Origin: Ampullaceana balthica
Lineage: Eukaryota; Mollusca; Gastropoda; Lymnaeidae
Direction: 5' to 3'
Assembly (NCBI GenBank): GCA_944989445.1
Contig: CALYLW010000039.1
Coordinates: 1,857,001-1,921,000, forward strand
Length of the DNA: 64,000 nucleotides
A program made the translations under genes and the position numbers. Below are positions 41,601 to 49,774 of this stretch, piece by piece (position 1 is the stretch's first letter; every line of letters starts with the position of its first letter). The notes beneath the pieces are model-generated. The model was not told where the DNA came from, did no database searches, and worked only from the letters and a program-made list of their open reading frames with translations.

Positions 41601-42843
41601 TATAACTGCAGAAGAATAACATTTAGCTGCATGTAATTAACATAGTTGATCTAAGTGAAATAGAAATATCATTTGAAGCAGTAAAGCACTGAGAACCATA
41701 TGCCACTTTTTTGTGAGCAAATTGTTCAAAATTATTTATCAAACAAAACTACATCCAGAGAAATAAAATCAGGATGAATGTATCTTATGAGAATGTCTCG
41801 TTGGATTCTAATATTTAAGAAAATTTGTGGGGATCTATGAACTCATTGATCTCATTTACATTTGCTCAAAGTTGCATTGTGGGATTTTTATAAGTTATGA
41901 TATGTCTTTTTAAAAATTATATCTGCCCAATAATCTATCTACAAATTGTTTCTGATTTATCTAAATGTGAAATAAATCACCTAGGAAACCCTGCACAGGG
42001 CAAGGGATTGGTGATTACAAAGAGAATTTGGGGACCTCTGTTGAGAAGTATATGTAATATCTACAATATTTATTATTTTTCAAATATCTTACATTTGTTT
42101 CAGATATTTAAATTTAGTCATTGAAATTTCTATTCACACCCATCTTATAAAACTGAACACATATCTTTAATCTTTTTTTTCTTCAGTTTTATTTGTTTTA
42201 ATGTTATATTGGAAAGTGAAAATTGCTGTACATCATTTGTGGCTTTTTCTTTTTACCTTAATCCATTCTGCTATATCATCTGCACTTTTCACATGCTAAG
42301 GAAAAGGATAGAAGAAGAAAAAAATTGCTGACATACATTTGGTAATTATTTAATTTAATAATTAAACACTACATTTTATTGATAAACATAATTCATAAAA
42401 AAATATATTATCATGTTCTCATCGGTGAGCATATAATTATTAGACAGAGGTTGGAAAAGTTGAAAGAACTCATACAAGTTTTAAATGACCCTGTGCCTGT
42501 GCCTGTCACAGGCCCTGTGCAATAAAACTGTAAACAGTTACAGTACAGTAGTTAATGCTTCAAAAATATGAATGGTTAAAGATGTTATTCATAATAAAGC
42601 GCCTAGAAAAGTAGAGTCAAATGTGCCAAGCCAGAGCGAAAATATGATAAATAGATAGGCCAATTTACTATATTATTGGTATTAGTTAAACAACTTAATT
42701 TTGGCTTCCACTTAGACTTTACAATTTACAGTTTAGGTTTTATAAATATTGTAGAAATCTCGTACTTGTGATTTTGATAGAACCTTTGGTTTACATTGTC
42801 TTTTCCAGCGATATAAGTTACTTTTGTGAATGCCCTCGTCCAT
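23725..42843 (-). CDS. CCDC191: CCDC191-like coiled-coil protein gene (complete apart from one unresolved exon)
   Basis: A long minus-strand gene reconstructed from 18 exons with GT-AG sites. Coordinates right to left: 42766-42843, 42257-42295, 41108-41240, 39790-40044, 38308-38404, 37435-37609, 36810-36928, 36091-36265, 35242-35432, 34728-34992, 33128-33367, 30967-31187, 27207-27289, 26592-26693, 25089-25267, 24860-24977, 24228-24376, 23725-23902. Phases agree throughout except 33128 to 31187 (phase 0 into phase 2), which implies a missing exon near the assembly gap. The product opens MDEGIHKSNLYRWKR, then acidic segments, a long Lys/Glu/Arg coiled coil with ELRHK, AWYDLVL and WGAWRSHV motifs, a glutamine-rich coiled coil, and W-spaced helices near the end. 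This order resembles CCDC191 (KIAA1407) as I remember it; a similarity search is needed. The family's function is poorly known; a centrosome/cilium role is inference. Confidence 0.7.
24228..24376 (-). CDS. CCDC191: CCDC191-like exon 17
   Basis: 149 bp, phase 0 in and 2 out, donor 'gtaatg'. Encodes YHTQLMERRADRHYQDNLKT and then KIFQAWTDVIASERINSMNK, another helix of the HxxxxxxxxxFxxW type. Confidence 0.88.
24860..24977 (-). CDS. CCDC191: CCDC191-like exon 16
   Basis: 118 bp. Encodes KCFEMLKSFALEEVERKNNL and then ADRTHEFLVIKHCFQNWRN. The donor 'aac|gtaagt' is a strong consensus site. Confidence 0.88.
25089..25267 (-). CDS. CCDC191: CCDC191-like exon 15
   Basis: 179 bp, phase 0 in and 2 out, donor 'gtaatt'. 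Encodes KEEEKNKELARMDEMNKKAD and then MHYQRSFLKYRGLLPFKKLI, a family-like 'ADxHYxRxxL..GLxPxKxL' transition from coiled coil to W-spaced helices. Confidence 0.88.
25875..26187. repeat. 27-bp minisatellite (copy 2)
   Basis: Duplicate of 11690-12002, in the intron between exons 14 and 15. Confidence 0.95.
26592..26693 (-). CDS. CCDC191: CCDC191-like exon 14
   Basis: 102 bp, phase 0 to 0, donor 'gtgcca'. Encodes AELKKIEQEKLLEIENEKRA and then RAAAYRQKKIMEKQ, continuing the coiled coil. Confidence 0.85.
27207..27289 (-). CDS. CCDC191: CCDC191-like exon 13
   Basis: 83 bp, acceptor 'ttgttttag', donor 'gtaaat'. Encodes DMEERAAERARKKSDRDEKR and RKEEEEKL, a charged coiled coil in phase with exon 12 and exon 14. 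Confidence 0.85.
27936..28209 (-). mobile_element. tRNA-derived SINE type 1 (copy 2)
   Basis: Duplicate of 13749-14022, with A-box head, B box 'gggttcgaatcc' and (GATAA)-type tail followed by an AT run. Confidence 0.85.
28472..28772. repeat. 26-bp minisatellite (copy 2)
   Basis: Duplicate of the array at 14285-14585. It lies in the intron between exons 12 and 13 of the CCDC191-like model. Confidence 0.9.
29005..29107 (-). CDS. candidate optional CCDC191-like exon (serine-rich)
   Basis: 103 bp between 'attgtcag' and 'ctgcag|gtgtta', in phase with the candidate upstream. Encodes SNLSTSRSELSSATTAKSKG and then SSSTVNVPNTKYLQ. The + strand of the same segment is also open with splice-like borders (YFVFGTFTVEDEPLD…), so the strand is uncertain. 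Copy 1: 14818-14920. Confidence 0.3.
30148..30280 (-). CDS. candidate optional CCDC191-like exon
   Basis: 133 bp with acceptor 'tctcaag' and donor 'gtgaag'. The phase fits exon 12 (G plus GG). Encodes GRQIPRGDEQTMAENSNIPT and then DLHNKKMDQIEITAKNNHTD. It can be followed in phase by the candidate at 29005-29107, but that exon does not fit exon 27289, so the pair may be alternative or spurious. Copy 1: 15961-16093. Confidence 0.35.
30825..30987. repeat. CCDC191: 45-bp in-frame array spanning an exon end and its donor (copy 2)
   Basis: Four 45-bp units on - translate as repeats of DLVEGDLISLYLLPL. Each contains the same donor 'gtagaag|gtgatt', at exon ends 30967, 30922, 30877 and 30832. Using a later donor would add 15, 30 or 45 residues with no stop and no frame change. 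Confidence 0.9.
30967..31187 (-). CDS. CCDC191: CCDC191-like exon 12, glutamine-rich coiled coil
   Basis: 221 bp. Encodes LGTQPWMNRHFVVNNLEHRY, then a Q-rich coiled coil (QQQALRQQQNQIKEQQQ), then PPLPPLDLVE with a split codon at the donor 'gaag|gtgatt'. Splicing straight to 27289 restores the frame (LVE-D-MEERAAE). The first base needs a phase-2 partner upstream that I do not see. Confidence 0.8.
31551..32148. repeat. 249-bp contig overlap around an assembly gap
   Basis: 31551-31799 is repeated at 31900-32148, with the 100-N gap between. The left copy stops inside the first units of a 20-bp array, and the right copy starts 5 bp before the end of the 14-kb unit. This looks like two contigs joined without trimming their overlap. 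Confidence 0.9.
31800..31899. other. assembly gap (100 N)
   Basis: Exactly 100 N, the conventional filler for a gap of unknown size. The sequence missing here, or the overlap itself, affects the CCDC191 exon between 31187 and 33128. Confidence 0.99.
32125..32340. repeat. 20-bp minisatellite, about eleven copies
   Basis: Perfect or near-perfect units of 'acatctttgagcactgctct'. The array explains the contig break at 31799. Confidence 0.97.
32367..32562. repeat. 27-bp minisatellite, seven copies
   Basis: The unit includes 'catgtgcacaatttaaccct'. Being 27 bp, it leaves an open LNCAHVWLG repeat on - and HNLTLAIHV on +. It lies in the CCDC191 intron region, so coding is not supported. Confidence 0.95.
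32709..32921. mobile_element. hAT-type MITE, 213 bp, perfect 8-bp target duplication
   Basis: Flanked by 'gtgtgtca' at 32701-32708 and 32922-32929. The termini are imperfect inverted repeats (CAGTGGTGTAATCC against CATGGGTGTAGTGG). No coding capacity. Different family from 2849-3029. Confidence 0.75.
33128..33367 (-). CDS. CCDC191: CCDC191-like exon 11
   Basis: 240 bp, phase 0 at both ends, acceptor 'ttccaag', donor 'gttaga'. Encodes a low-complexity polar segment (PVVDPPGRRQAWGDE … KEKTTEQQTHTDKE). Its outgoing phase does not fit the next exon at 31187, so at least one exon between them is unseen. Confidence 0.75.
33780..34430 (+). mobile_element. decayed non-LTR retrotransposon endonuclease (RTE-like, 'craniofacial development protein 2-like')
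   Basis: In shifting + frames the sequence reads like the EEP-type endonuclease that annotation pipelines often call craniofacial development protein 2: GETVLFSGH-like remnants, an 'ILIGEFSAK' catalytic-loop analogue, GEMNDNRERFADL, HKTTWP, SQINHVCIGKTFRHSLLDL and RGADVASYHHFLVARLK. Several frameshifts and stops make it dead. It lies in the intron between CCDC191 exons 10 and 11, antisense to the gene. Confidence 0.75.
34470..34700 (-). mobile_element. tRNA-derived SINE type 1
   Basis: Head on - ('aggggcgcggtggtcgagcg') with B box 'gggttcgaatct', then the shared body 'ccagccgcctttact' (as on +). The head lies about 28 bp past the donor of CCDC191 exon 10. Confidence 0.85.
34728..34992 (-). 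CDS. CCDC191: CCDC191-like exon 10
   Basis: 265 bp. Encodes KTLKAERHWTLSLLRKCFVS (again a W-centred helix) and a Lys/Glu-rich stretch ending RTGHSE at the donor 'gttagt'. A SINE head begins about 28 bp beyond the donor. Confidence 0.88.
35242..35432 (-). CDS. CCDC191: CCDC191-like exon 9 (W-spaced helices)
   Basis: 191 bp. Encodes CLHQHFTAWYDLVLSRRLIM and then GKIKAMSDWKLMLKIWGAWR. The spaced aromatic 'HFxAWYxLVLxRR…SDW…WGAWR' pattern is the strongest family signature. Confidence 0.9.
35613..35660. repeat. (AT)n microsatellite
   Basis: A pure AT run of about 48 bp in a CCDC191 intron. Confidence 0.95.
35910..36110. repeat. CCDC191: 41-bp array copying a splice donor, five units
   Basis: On -, each unit reads 'gcttcaagaaacttRcag' then 'gttggtgaaag', which is the end of exon 8 plus its donor. 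Read-through past the first donor meets TAG within the first intronic unit, so only the first donor keeps the frame. Confidence 0.92.
36091..36265 (-). CDS. CCDC191: CCDC191-like exon 8
   Basis: 175 bp. Encodes GREAEEMLNKMAREELARQR and then a basic helix ending KARIASRNLQ. The donor is the weak 'cag|gttggt', which is copied in a downstream 41-bp array. Confidence 0.85.
36434..36645. mobile_element. SPIN-like hAT non-autonomous element fragment
   Basis: In order it carries 'ggttctcaccctcttaata', 'ctgtgacccttaaata', 'aaaattattttcttcataac', 'tgtaattt' and 'tgtattttcattgttacaaa'. From memory these match, in the same order and spacing, the 5' two thirds of the SPIN/URR1-type hAT elements of vertebrates. 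The first 44 bp are tandemly duplicated. The 3' terminus is missing. SPIN elements have been reported in a pond snail, which fits a pulmonate host. Confidence 0.65.
36810..36928 (-). CDS. CCDC191: CCDC191-like exon 7
   Basis: 119 bp, phase 0 in and 2 out, donor 'gtaagg'. Encodes a continuous coiled coil, EQNERGLRAKKEEMELKKEM followed by AKIRKDMYEERRKKDEELR. Confidence 0.85.
37290..37450. repeat. CCDC191: 35-bp array copying a splice donor, five units
   Basis: On -, each unit carries 'caactattgYtgagg' followed by 'gtaagaaatag', the end of exon 6 plus donor. Frame analysis shows a stop before the second donor. Confidence 0.9.
37435..37609 (-). CDS. CCDC191: CCDC191-like exon 6 (ELRHK motif)
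   Basis: 175 bp. Encodes GDLGLSEEAKPDPRTKMELR and then HKMVKENREKREKEFQKRKS, the start of the long basic coiled coil, ending QQLLLR at the donor 'gtaaga'. The donor sits in a 35-bp array. Confidence 0.88.
38245..38320. repeat. CCDC191: 19-bp array copying a splice donor, four units
   Basis: On -, donor-like sites follow exon 5 at 19-bp spacing (exon ends 38308, 38289, 38270, 38251); three of the four retain 'caagtaagc'. Confidence 0.88.
38308..38404 (-). CDS. CCDC191: CCDC191-like exon 5
   Basis: 97 bp encoding DPYANLYKMEEDEAVKSVLK and then TMMSKEMLKDAF, with the donor 'caagtaagc'. The donor lies inside a 19-bp array, so three further donor-like sites follow downstream. Confidence 0.8.
38550..38727 (+). 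mobile_element. non-LTR retrotransposon 3' tail with (GATAA)n
   Basis: The reading frame WNVLPNETRKTNTLSTFKTL matches the C-terminal 'WNxLPxE…FK' end of jockey/CR1-type reverse transcriptases. It ends in a 'gataagataagataa' tail. 5'-truncated. Confidence 0.75.
38990..39195 (+). mobile_element. second non-LTR retrotransposon 3' tail
   Basis: Same family as 38550-38727 (WNRLPDQARKPTNYQH), with a degenerate GATAA tail around 39145-39192. Both lie in the intron between exons 4 and 5. Confidence 0.75.
39790..40044 (-). CDS. CCDC191: CCDC191-like exon 4 (acidic segment)
   Basis: 255 bp. Opens AQELLKQWMNEKVRFDDDVD and is rich in Asp/Glu, ending RVKRNAVGEL plus a split codon at the donor 'gtaaat'. 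The 'LL..WMNEK' start is one reason for the CCDC191 call. Confidence 0.85.
40185..40620 (+). repeat. dispersed repeat with 'cccgtcaaaaatgacgg' core
   Basis: Best copy of a family also seen at about 6220-6400 (and its duplicate near 20405) and about 47868. Starts 'aactagcgtacacccgtc'. No open frame. Class unknown. Confidence 0.6.
40816..41011. mobile_element. probable hAT-type MITE
   Basis: Termini CAGTGATGGGGAACC and the complement of CAGTGGTGGCAAACC form an imperfect inverted repeat. The 8-bp flanks match poorly (4 of 8), so the call rests on the termini and the 196-bp size. Confidence 0.55.
41108..41240 (-). CDS. CCDC191: CCDC191-like exon 3
   Basis: 133 bp, phase 0 in and 1 out, donor 'gtgata'. 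Encodes KVEAVTDRATDVAFGLVPSG and then KQRGKELALQTAGKVRDTEQ. Frame and splice sites fit both neighbours. Confidence 0.75.
42257..42295 (-). CDS. CCDC191: CCDC191-like exon 2
   Basis: A 39-bp microexon, phase 0 to 0, encoding HVKSADDIAEWIK between a good acceptor ('ttccttag') and donor ('gtaaaa'). It is too short to show as an open frame. Confidence 0.7.
42766..42843 (-). CDS. CCDC191: CCDC191-like exon 1 with start codon
   Basis: 78 bp, phase 0 at its end, donor 'gtacga'. ATG at 42841-42843. An in-frame TAA lies a few codons upstream, which fixes this as the first possible start in the exon. Encodes MDEGIHKSNLYRWKRQCKP and KVLSKSQ. Confidence 0.7.
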
Positions 42844-43490
42844 ATCGATGAATTTTTATTTTACCAACAAAAAGGTTGGCCTAAAAATTACCAAAAACGA
42901 TCCACATTGACATGGTTGTCTCGGTGGACAACGACGCCAAAGATTTTTAAAGTTCTGTCTACGTTTCAAAGTTAGAAAAAGTTACGAATCAAATAAAAGT
43001 TTAAATTTCCAATAGGAAATTAAATTTTCCAAATAATCATAACTATTTCATCACTTTAGAAAATAAACAATTTCAATATACATATTATAAAATATGAGAC
43101 TTTAAAAATAGGGGGATTTTGACAATTTTGTCGAAGTAGAATTTAATGTAATTGAATCGATAAACTAAGCTATTTACCGTAACATTAATGAAGGTACAGA
43201 ATAACAGTGAACGGGATGTGTGTTGTTGAAATTTAGTCGGATTTTGTAGATACTTTCATAATCCGACGTTGAACGGGATCTAAATAGAGATTAGCCAAAA
43301 CGGGATCTCACGGAGAATGGAAAACCCATCTGGAATAGAAAGCCATTGAATTAAAAGCTACATAATGGGAACTAGATTTCGCATTCAAACAGAATCATTT
43401 CGGGGAAAGGGATTCAACAAAGAACGGGTTCTCAATATGGGATCATACGGGGGTATGTAAAGTATGTTATCCCATCAAAGTGCATGTATT
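42844..43490. promoter_or_regulatory. upstream region of the CCDC191-like gene
   Basis: About 650 bp before the first exon, somewhat less AT-rich, with several 'gaacggga' and 'aacgggatc' words at 43210-43430. No TATA box or recognised operator is evident; promoter status is inferred from position. Confidence 0.3.
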
Positions 43491-43499
43491 TGATCGTGT

Positions 43500-43951
43500 C
43501 GGAGAGAGTGATTTGAGCAAGAAACAAATAAATTCAAAATATTACATTCATGGAAAAGAACTGACCCAAACTAAAGATGCAAAATACTTAGGAGTCTTAA
43601 TAAATGAGAAACTATCATAGAATCCCCATGTCAATGAAGTTATTAAAAAATCAAACAAAACCTTAGGCTTTGTAAAAAGAAACTTTAACAAATGTAATAG
43701 AGATATAAAACTAAAATGCTACCTCACTTTGGTGAGACCTGTACTAGAATATGCATCTTCTGTATGGGACCCATCCACCAAAGAAAACATTGATAAACTA
43801 GAACAAATTCAAAAAAGAGCTGCCAGATTCATTAATGGAGAATATTCAAAACTGACTAGAATAACACCATTAGTTAAATCATTAAACCTTGAAACACTAG
43901 AGGATAGAAGAACCAAGAGCAAAGTAGTAATCATACATAAAGCAATTAATT
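43500..43951 (+). mobile_element. non-LTR reverse-transcriptase fragment, + arm
   Basis: A decayed jockey/CR1-type thumb region: KDAKYLGVLINEKLS, a stop, then LVRPVLEYASSVWDPSTKEN and LEQIQKRAARFING, ending at VVIIHKAINS. Truncated exactly where the inverted minus-strand copy begins. Confidence 0.85.
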
Positions 43952-45010
43952 CGAGAATGTGTATTTTGTTCCTGCATATGGAAAAAGAAAATTGTTTTTA
44001 TCCCTATGTCTATCTGAGGGTTGTATTAGATTATCTTTGTGTTCTATTTCCAAGTTAGAATTAATTGCCTTATGTATTATTACTACTTTGCTCTTTTTCC
44101 TTCTATCCTTTAGTGTTTCAAGGTTTAATGAGTTAACTAATAATGTAACTTTTGACAATTTTCAATATTTCTTAATAATGAGTTTAAACGCTTTTATTAA
44201 AATGTGTTCTAGTTTATCAATGTTTTCTTTGGTGGATGGGTCCCTGACAGAGGATGCATATTCTAGTACAGGTCTCACCAAAGCGAGGTAGCATTTGTTT
44301 CTAAAGTTTCTATTTATAAATTCTAAGGTTTTGTTTGCTTTTTAAATTACTTCATTGACATGGGGATTCCGTGATAATTTCTCATTTATTATTACTCATA
44401 AGTATTTTGCATCTTTAGTTTCGATGAGTTGTTTTCCATGAAAGCAATATTTTAAATTTATTTCTTTCTTATTTTTCTTTGTTACTCTTAACAGTTGACA
44501 CTTTTCTGGATGGAAAGATATACTCAAATTAGTTTCCCATTTTATTAATTCATCTAGGTCCTTTTGTACGATTTTTCTTTCTTGTTCTGATTTAAATATT
44601 CTATAGATTATACAATCATCAGAAAATAACCTAAAATTTGTTCCTGTTAAGATGCTGTTGGGTAAATCATTTATATAAATTAAAAAGAGTAGGGGACCTA
44701 ACACAGTTCCTTGTGGAACTTCCGAGTTAACCTTTATTGATGCTGATTTAGATCCATTAATTATTACAGTTAGCACTCTACCCAAGAGGAAGTCTTTGAT
44801 CCAATGATGTATGGGTCCCAAGATTCCAAAGAAGTTAAGTTTTTTGTGTAAACTAAAGAGGTGAACTTTTTCAAATGCTTTTGAGAAGTCCAGTAGTAAT
44901 ATTGTATCTATTTGTTTATAATTATCTAAGCCTTTTGACAGATCATATACATGTATTAAACCAATTATTTTTGTTTCACATGATCTGTTTTTCCTGAAGC
45001 CCTATTGATG
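43952..45010 (-). mobile_element. non-LTR reverse-transcriptase fragment, - arm
   Basis: Read on -: GFRKNRSCET, LLDFSKAFEKVHL, IKDFLLGR, PQGTVLGPLLFLIYINDLP, the catalytic box as FSDD (usually F/YADD), ETKDAKYL, then a frame-broken thumb and a tail NNFLFPYAGTKYTF. These are the conserved RT blocks of jockey/CR1-clade elements in correct order. It lacks endonuclease and ORF1 and is dead. Confidence 0.88.
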
Positions 45011-48000
45011 TGGACAAAGGACATTATGTTTGTCTAGGTGGTAAACTAACAGCTATTCTACTATATATTATGTGTTCCAGTAATTTACAGGTAATAAGAT
45101 AAGTTAATAGTAATAAGTGAGACAGGTTTATAATGACCAGTAGTTAAAACCAGATTGATTGTCCATTTTTTAGACCCAAAACAAACATAAAATACAAGAG
45201 CAAACACCACACAAAATCAAGAAATAAATACCAATTTTTTTTATTTATTTTGTAATGTATACAGATCATTTGAATTGTCAAGGCACAAAATTCATTTTAA
45301 AAATAATAATAATAATAATTCCCCATTATTTGATTTGAACAAGTGGGAAAAATGGTGGGACCGGCAAAGGTTGGAGCTTAAAATTTAGTGAATAACCCAA
45401 AACACATTTATATATCAACCAACATTACTTAAAAAAAATATATTTAAAAATTAATTGGGTTGAAATAACTAAACATATTTGACAACTTATCCAATGTGGA
45501 AACTTCAATACTGAAGTGCCCCCACCCCAAAGAGAAAAGACAACAACTCATTGGCAATGTCTAGCAATGAAGTTTTTCAATTACAAAAATACATTGTCAA
45601 GGAATCGTATCAGGGACCACCTAATCCCTAACCCAAATCTTAACCCTAACCCTAACCTTAACCCAGCCATATTCTTAATCCTACCAACATGACCAAGAGA
45701 TCTTTCAATATTGGATCACAATAATTTGCTTAGACCCTAAAGATTGCCCTGACATTAGATTATGAATAATAATATGCAATAAAAATTTAAATTGCTTTGT
45801 ACCTACATTTGATTAAAATGAGATTAGTTTTATCAGATCATTTACAACATGAACACTGAGGTGTTGAGATAATGTGCTTTTGGTAACAATGGCACCATTG
45901 ATTGAGATCAAGAGGTTATCTGTCACATACCAGCAAAGACAGATAGACTTGTTAGGCTCTCAAATCAAGGTTCACTTATAACAAAAATAAAAAATAAATG
46001 TAAGTTAAAATGAGGATCACTTCTAATAAAGAGAAAAAAAATTATATTCCTTTTTTTAGATCGAAAATGAGACACCCTAATTATTCTGTTATAATGAAGA
46101 TGTCTGGTTCTCGTTATAAAGAAGGTGACATTAAACTATATATGAAGAAAAAAATGCTATTAATTAATCAGCTGATCAAACAAATGTGATATATTTATAT
46201 ATATATGTTATATATGTAGTAGCTAATTAAATACTATAACTAAGCATTCTATAACAATTCATGTCACTATTTTTGTTTTTTTGCTTCATTTTGCTTCGGC
46301 AAAATGAACTTAAACAAGTAAAATTATTGAGCAAAATCTTATAATTTTACCTTTGTGTCTGGAAGTGTTTATATAAATCTTTTTTTTTAATTTAAAAACA
46401 GAACAAATTTATCACCTTGCATTCTTTCTCCACATAAATAATCTTTAAAAATTAAAAAATCCTAAACATTTAAACAAAATTAATCATAAATAATTTTTTG
46501 TTTTCTTCTTGCTTGGCAAACAACAGAAAATTGCTCTCTATGTGCCCAGACTTTATCTCAAAGCCCCGAGTGGTGTTTTTTTCTTTACTTTAAGGAACTC
46601 TGTTTTGTTACTATGAGACCAGGTGTTCAGCATTCTTGTCTTTTTACTCTTCATCATTTTGTTTAATATTTGAATTTTTAAAAATCTTTGACATTTTTTA
46701 CTAAGATATTTATTTTTTAATCTATAACTTATAACCTGGAATACCCAGCTGTTAAAAAAAAATCCTGTTCATTATCAATATTTGGAATATCCAGGTATCA
46801 AAAAAGACACTTAAAATTCAGGGCATTCAGATATAAAAAAAAACAACTTTATAGTATACTTTGGGGAAACCAGCTATAAAAAAAACATGTAAATGATCAA
46901 AGCCTATAAGGTCATGGTCAGCATCTACCCCACATTCAGCATGGGGATTTTTTCTTTTGTTTGCAAGCTGTGAAGAATAAATTTTAATTTAAAATTTGGA
47001 GAACATTGATTTATAAATATGAAGGCAAATTAAGGGTAGTGTTTAGTGATATCAATTAAGTTATAAGTATGATCTACTGAATCAATAATTGGCTTGACAA
47101 ATTCTCATCTACAAATCAAGAAATTTAAGAACATCTTGGGTATCTGAATAAGTTTTAAAATATTAAATATTTGTTTTCTTGCCATTTGTTATGGACGTAT
47201 GAAGGTTAACAAATGTTGAAGAAAAAAAAAGTTTTGTACAGATTTATGGTACATAAATATTGTTATTTCACAGCTAAATGCCTGAAATAATTCATTTCTG
47301 GCTTAAGGTGGGAAGCAAAGCAATATTATTTATATCTGGTATGGGCATTACCAACAAATATTTAGGCCAATACAGAAACATCAAAATGCAAAAATCTTGT
47401 CTATGTAAATATTGTACACCCCATGAACACAATAGAGGAGACATGAAACATTTATCAATACTTATTTTGTTGATGAAAAGATAAAACAAATGTCAATGCA
47501 AAACCAGATAGCAGCAAATATGGGTTAATGGGTAATTAAACTCTGGACGATGTTCACTGGTATAGAAAAACTTCGACAAAGGATATATACTAGGTTTGAT
47601 CTAGGTGCAGCTTCCTGCGATCATGTGAAAAACTGATGTATAGATCAATTGAACAATGGATGAATAGGTCAACTGAAAAATTGATGTATCAATCAAATAA
47701 AATATTGATGCATATATCAATTGAAAAATTGATTTATAGATCAATACAAATATTAATGTATTTTAATTGAAAAATTAATGTACATTTAAATAATTTATTA
47801 TTCTCATTGGCGTTTTACAATAAGATAATAGTTTAAAGTTTCAAATAATTCACTTTTAGATGGTTAATGCTAAAAGTGACGGAAGTTAAAAACACTAGCA
47901 CTGTCTAATAATTAAATTAATATTACATAATTTGGTTGGGAATTGTTTATGTAAGCAGAATAGTTTAAATGGTAGGGGTGGGCAGGAGTGGAATATGATA

Positions 48001-49774
48001 GAAGATATTTGAAATTGATTTCACTATTTAAAATAAAGCTTTACTGTAAACCTCATGATTATATGTACATGTACCATGAATAATTTTATTTAAAAAATAG
48101 ACCTCTTTAAAAATATATCCTTTTTCATTTGTTAAAGTTTTAGCTGAAATGAGTTATGCTATGTAAAATACTTTCTACATGAATGTCAACTTTTGAAATA
48201 AAACTCACTGCAATAATTCAAGGTGGCCTCTCCAAATTTAACTAATAAAACTATCTAGGGTGGGGAGGGGCATAAACTGAATATTTTGGCTGCATATATT
48301 TATTTACATATAATTAAACAAAAATATTGTGATATTAAGTTGTGATAATGTTGATCCTTGGGGAGTCTTCAAACACATAGCAGGTAAGTATTTTTACTTT
48401 TCTTATATATATACAAAATCACATTCAAAGTATCTGATGGAAAGGTTCAGAGAGTAAGTTAAAAAGAGCTGAGTTTGGTGGGAGGCCATCACAAACTCTC
48501 CGCCCCACTACTTTCTACCATGCTGTGATCAACTAATGACTCAATAAATTCATTGCTTTGGGCTACAAGGTGTTCTTGTAACATCTACAACAGCATGACT
48601 ATACATGGGAAATGGAAATGCATTATATTATAAAACCAAGAGCACACAGATGATATTCACAAATTTGCTCATTCAAATAATTGAGTTATGCTGTTACTCA
48701 AAAACAAAAACGAACTACAGATGTTTCGTAACTAAAATAAAATTTTAGAATAATCTTTTTCAATAGCAGGGTCTCATGGCTGCCATTTCTAAAAAACAAA
48801 ATTTTCATCAATTTTTAGCAAAGGCTTTGGGTATATTTGATAGCGACTACTGATGGCTTTTGGTTGACAAGGAGACTTTTAGAAGCATATTGAAGGGGAA
48901 AATTATAATTTTTAATTAAGACTAGGGTTTCGGAATAAGTTACCAAAATTTATTTGCTTTACTTTATTTTATACCCATCAAAATTGAGAAAAGGTCAGAA
49001 TTTGAAATATAAGACTTATTACCTTGACCAGTGAAAGAAATAATCTATATATTAACCATTTTTATGAAATTTTGTTTAAAAACATTATTAAAATTTCTAG
49101 ATGGGGATTTATGCAATTTCTAATTACCATGTTTAATATTAACAATTTTATTTTTTAATCTATAACAATAGGAACTTTGATTATTTCCTCAACTCTTTAT
49201 CATCAAATAAGAAATATAATATGTAGGCACGTAACCTTTTAAGTGACTTTAAAATTAAATGCAAAGTCCAAGAGACTAAATCATAAATAGATGATTTCAG
49301 AATATTCATGTTTAAATATGCATGCTGTTAATGTACTGCTGCTAACTTTTCCACAAATTTAAAACAATTGTAAGCAACAAACCAACAAAACAAATAAGCT
49401 GTGTGAATTCGTCCGGCAAGGAGAGAATAAAATGTAATGGAAAAAAAATAATAATAAAAACATGAAAATCAAGATGAAAGGAAAAGGATATTTTTAACAA
49501 AAAATATATTTTTTTCAAGTCATAAAATGTTAAATGCCAAAATTTACAATAATGTACAAGATTTAGATATATGTGGAAAAAACCCTTTAGGCTTAAAAAA
49601 GCTTGATGTTTTATTTTTTTTTAAAGGTGTTGGGTTAAGTAGAAATCTCATATGTTGTATTCAGATCAATCATTCAAAATAATTTTTAATTTAAAAAGAA
49701 AATTAAAATAAATATTTGTGCTAGGAAAAGAACCAACCTATTATTACTAGTATAGTTACTAAAGTAAGGATAAT
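45011..49774. other. AT-rich intergenic DNA
   Basis: No gene supported. It contains an AAT run (about 45300-45320), a short telomere-like tract (45625-45667), loosely repeated 'gatcaattgaaaaattgatg' words (47630-47770) and a small dispersed-repeat remnant near 47868. Open frames such as 47278-47484 have no coding features. Confidence 0.6.
45625..45667. repeat. short telomere-like tract (CCCTAA)n
   Basis: Several degenerate copies of 'aaccct' in a row ('taaccctaaccctaacctta'). Similar words occur near 34423. Too short to be a telomere. Confidence 0.6.

Noticed and set aside
45625..45667. Telomere end
   Set aside because: Only a few degenerate CCCTAA units surrounded by ordinary sequence.
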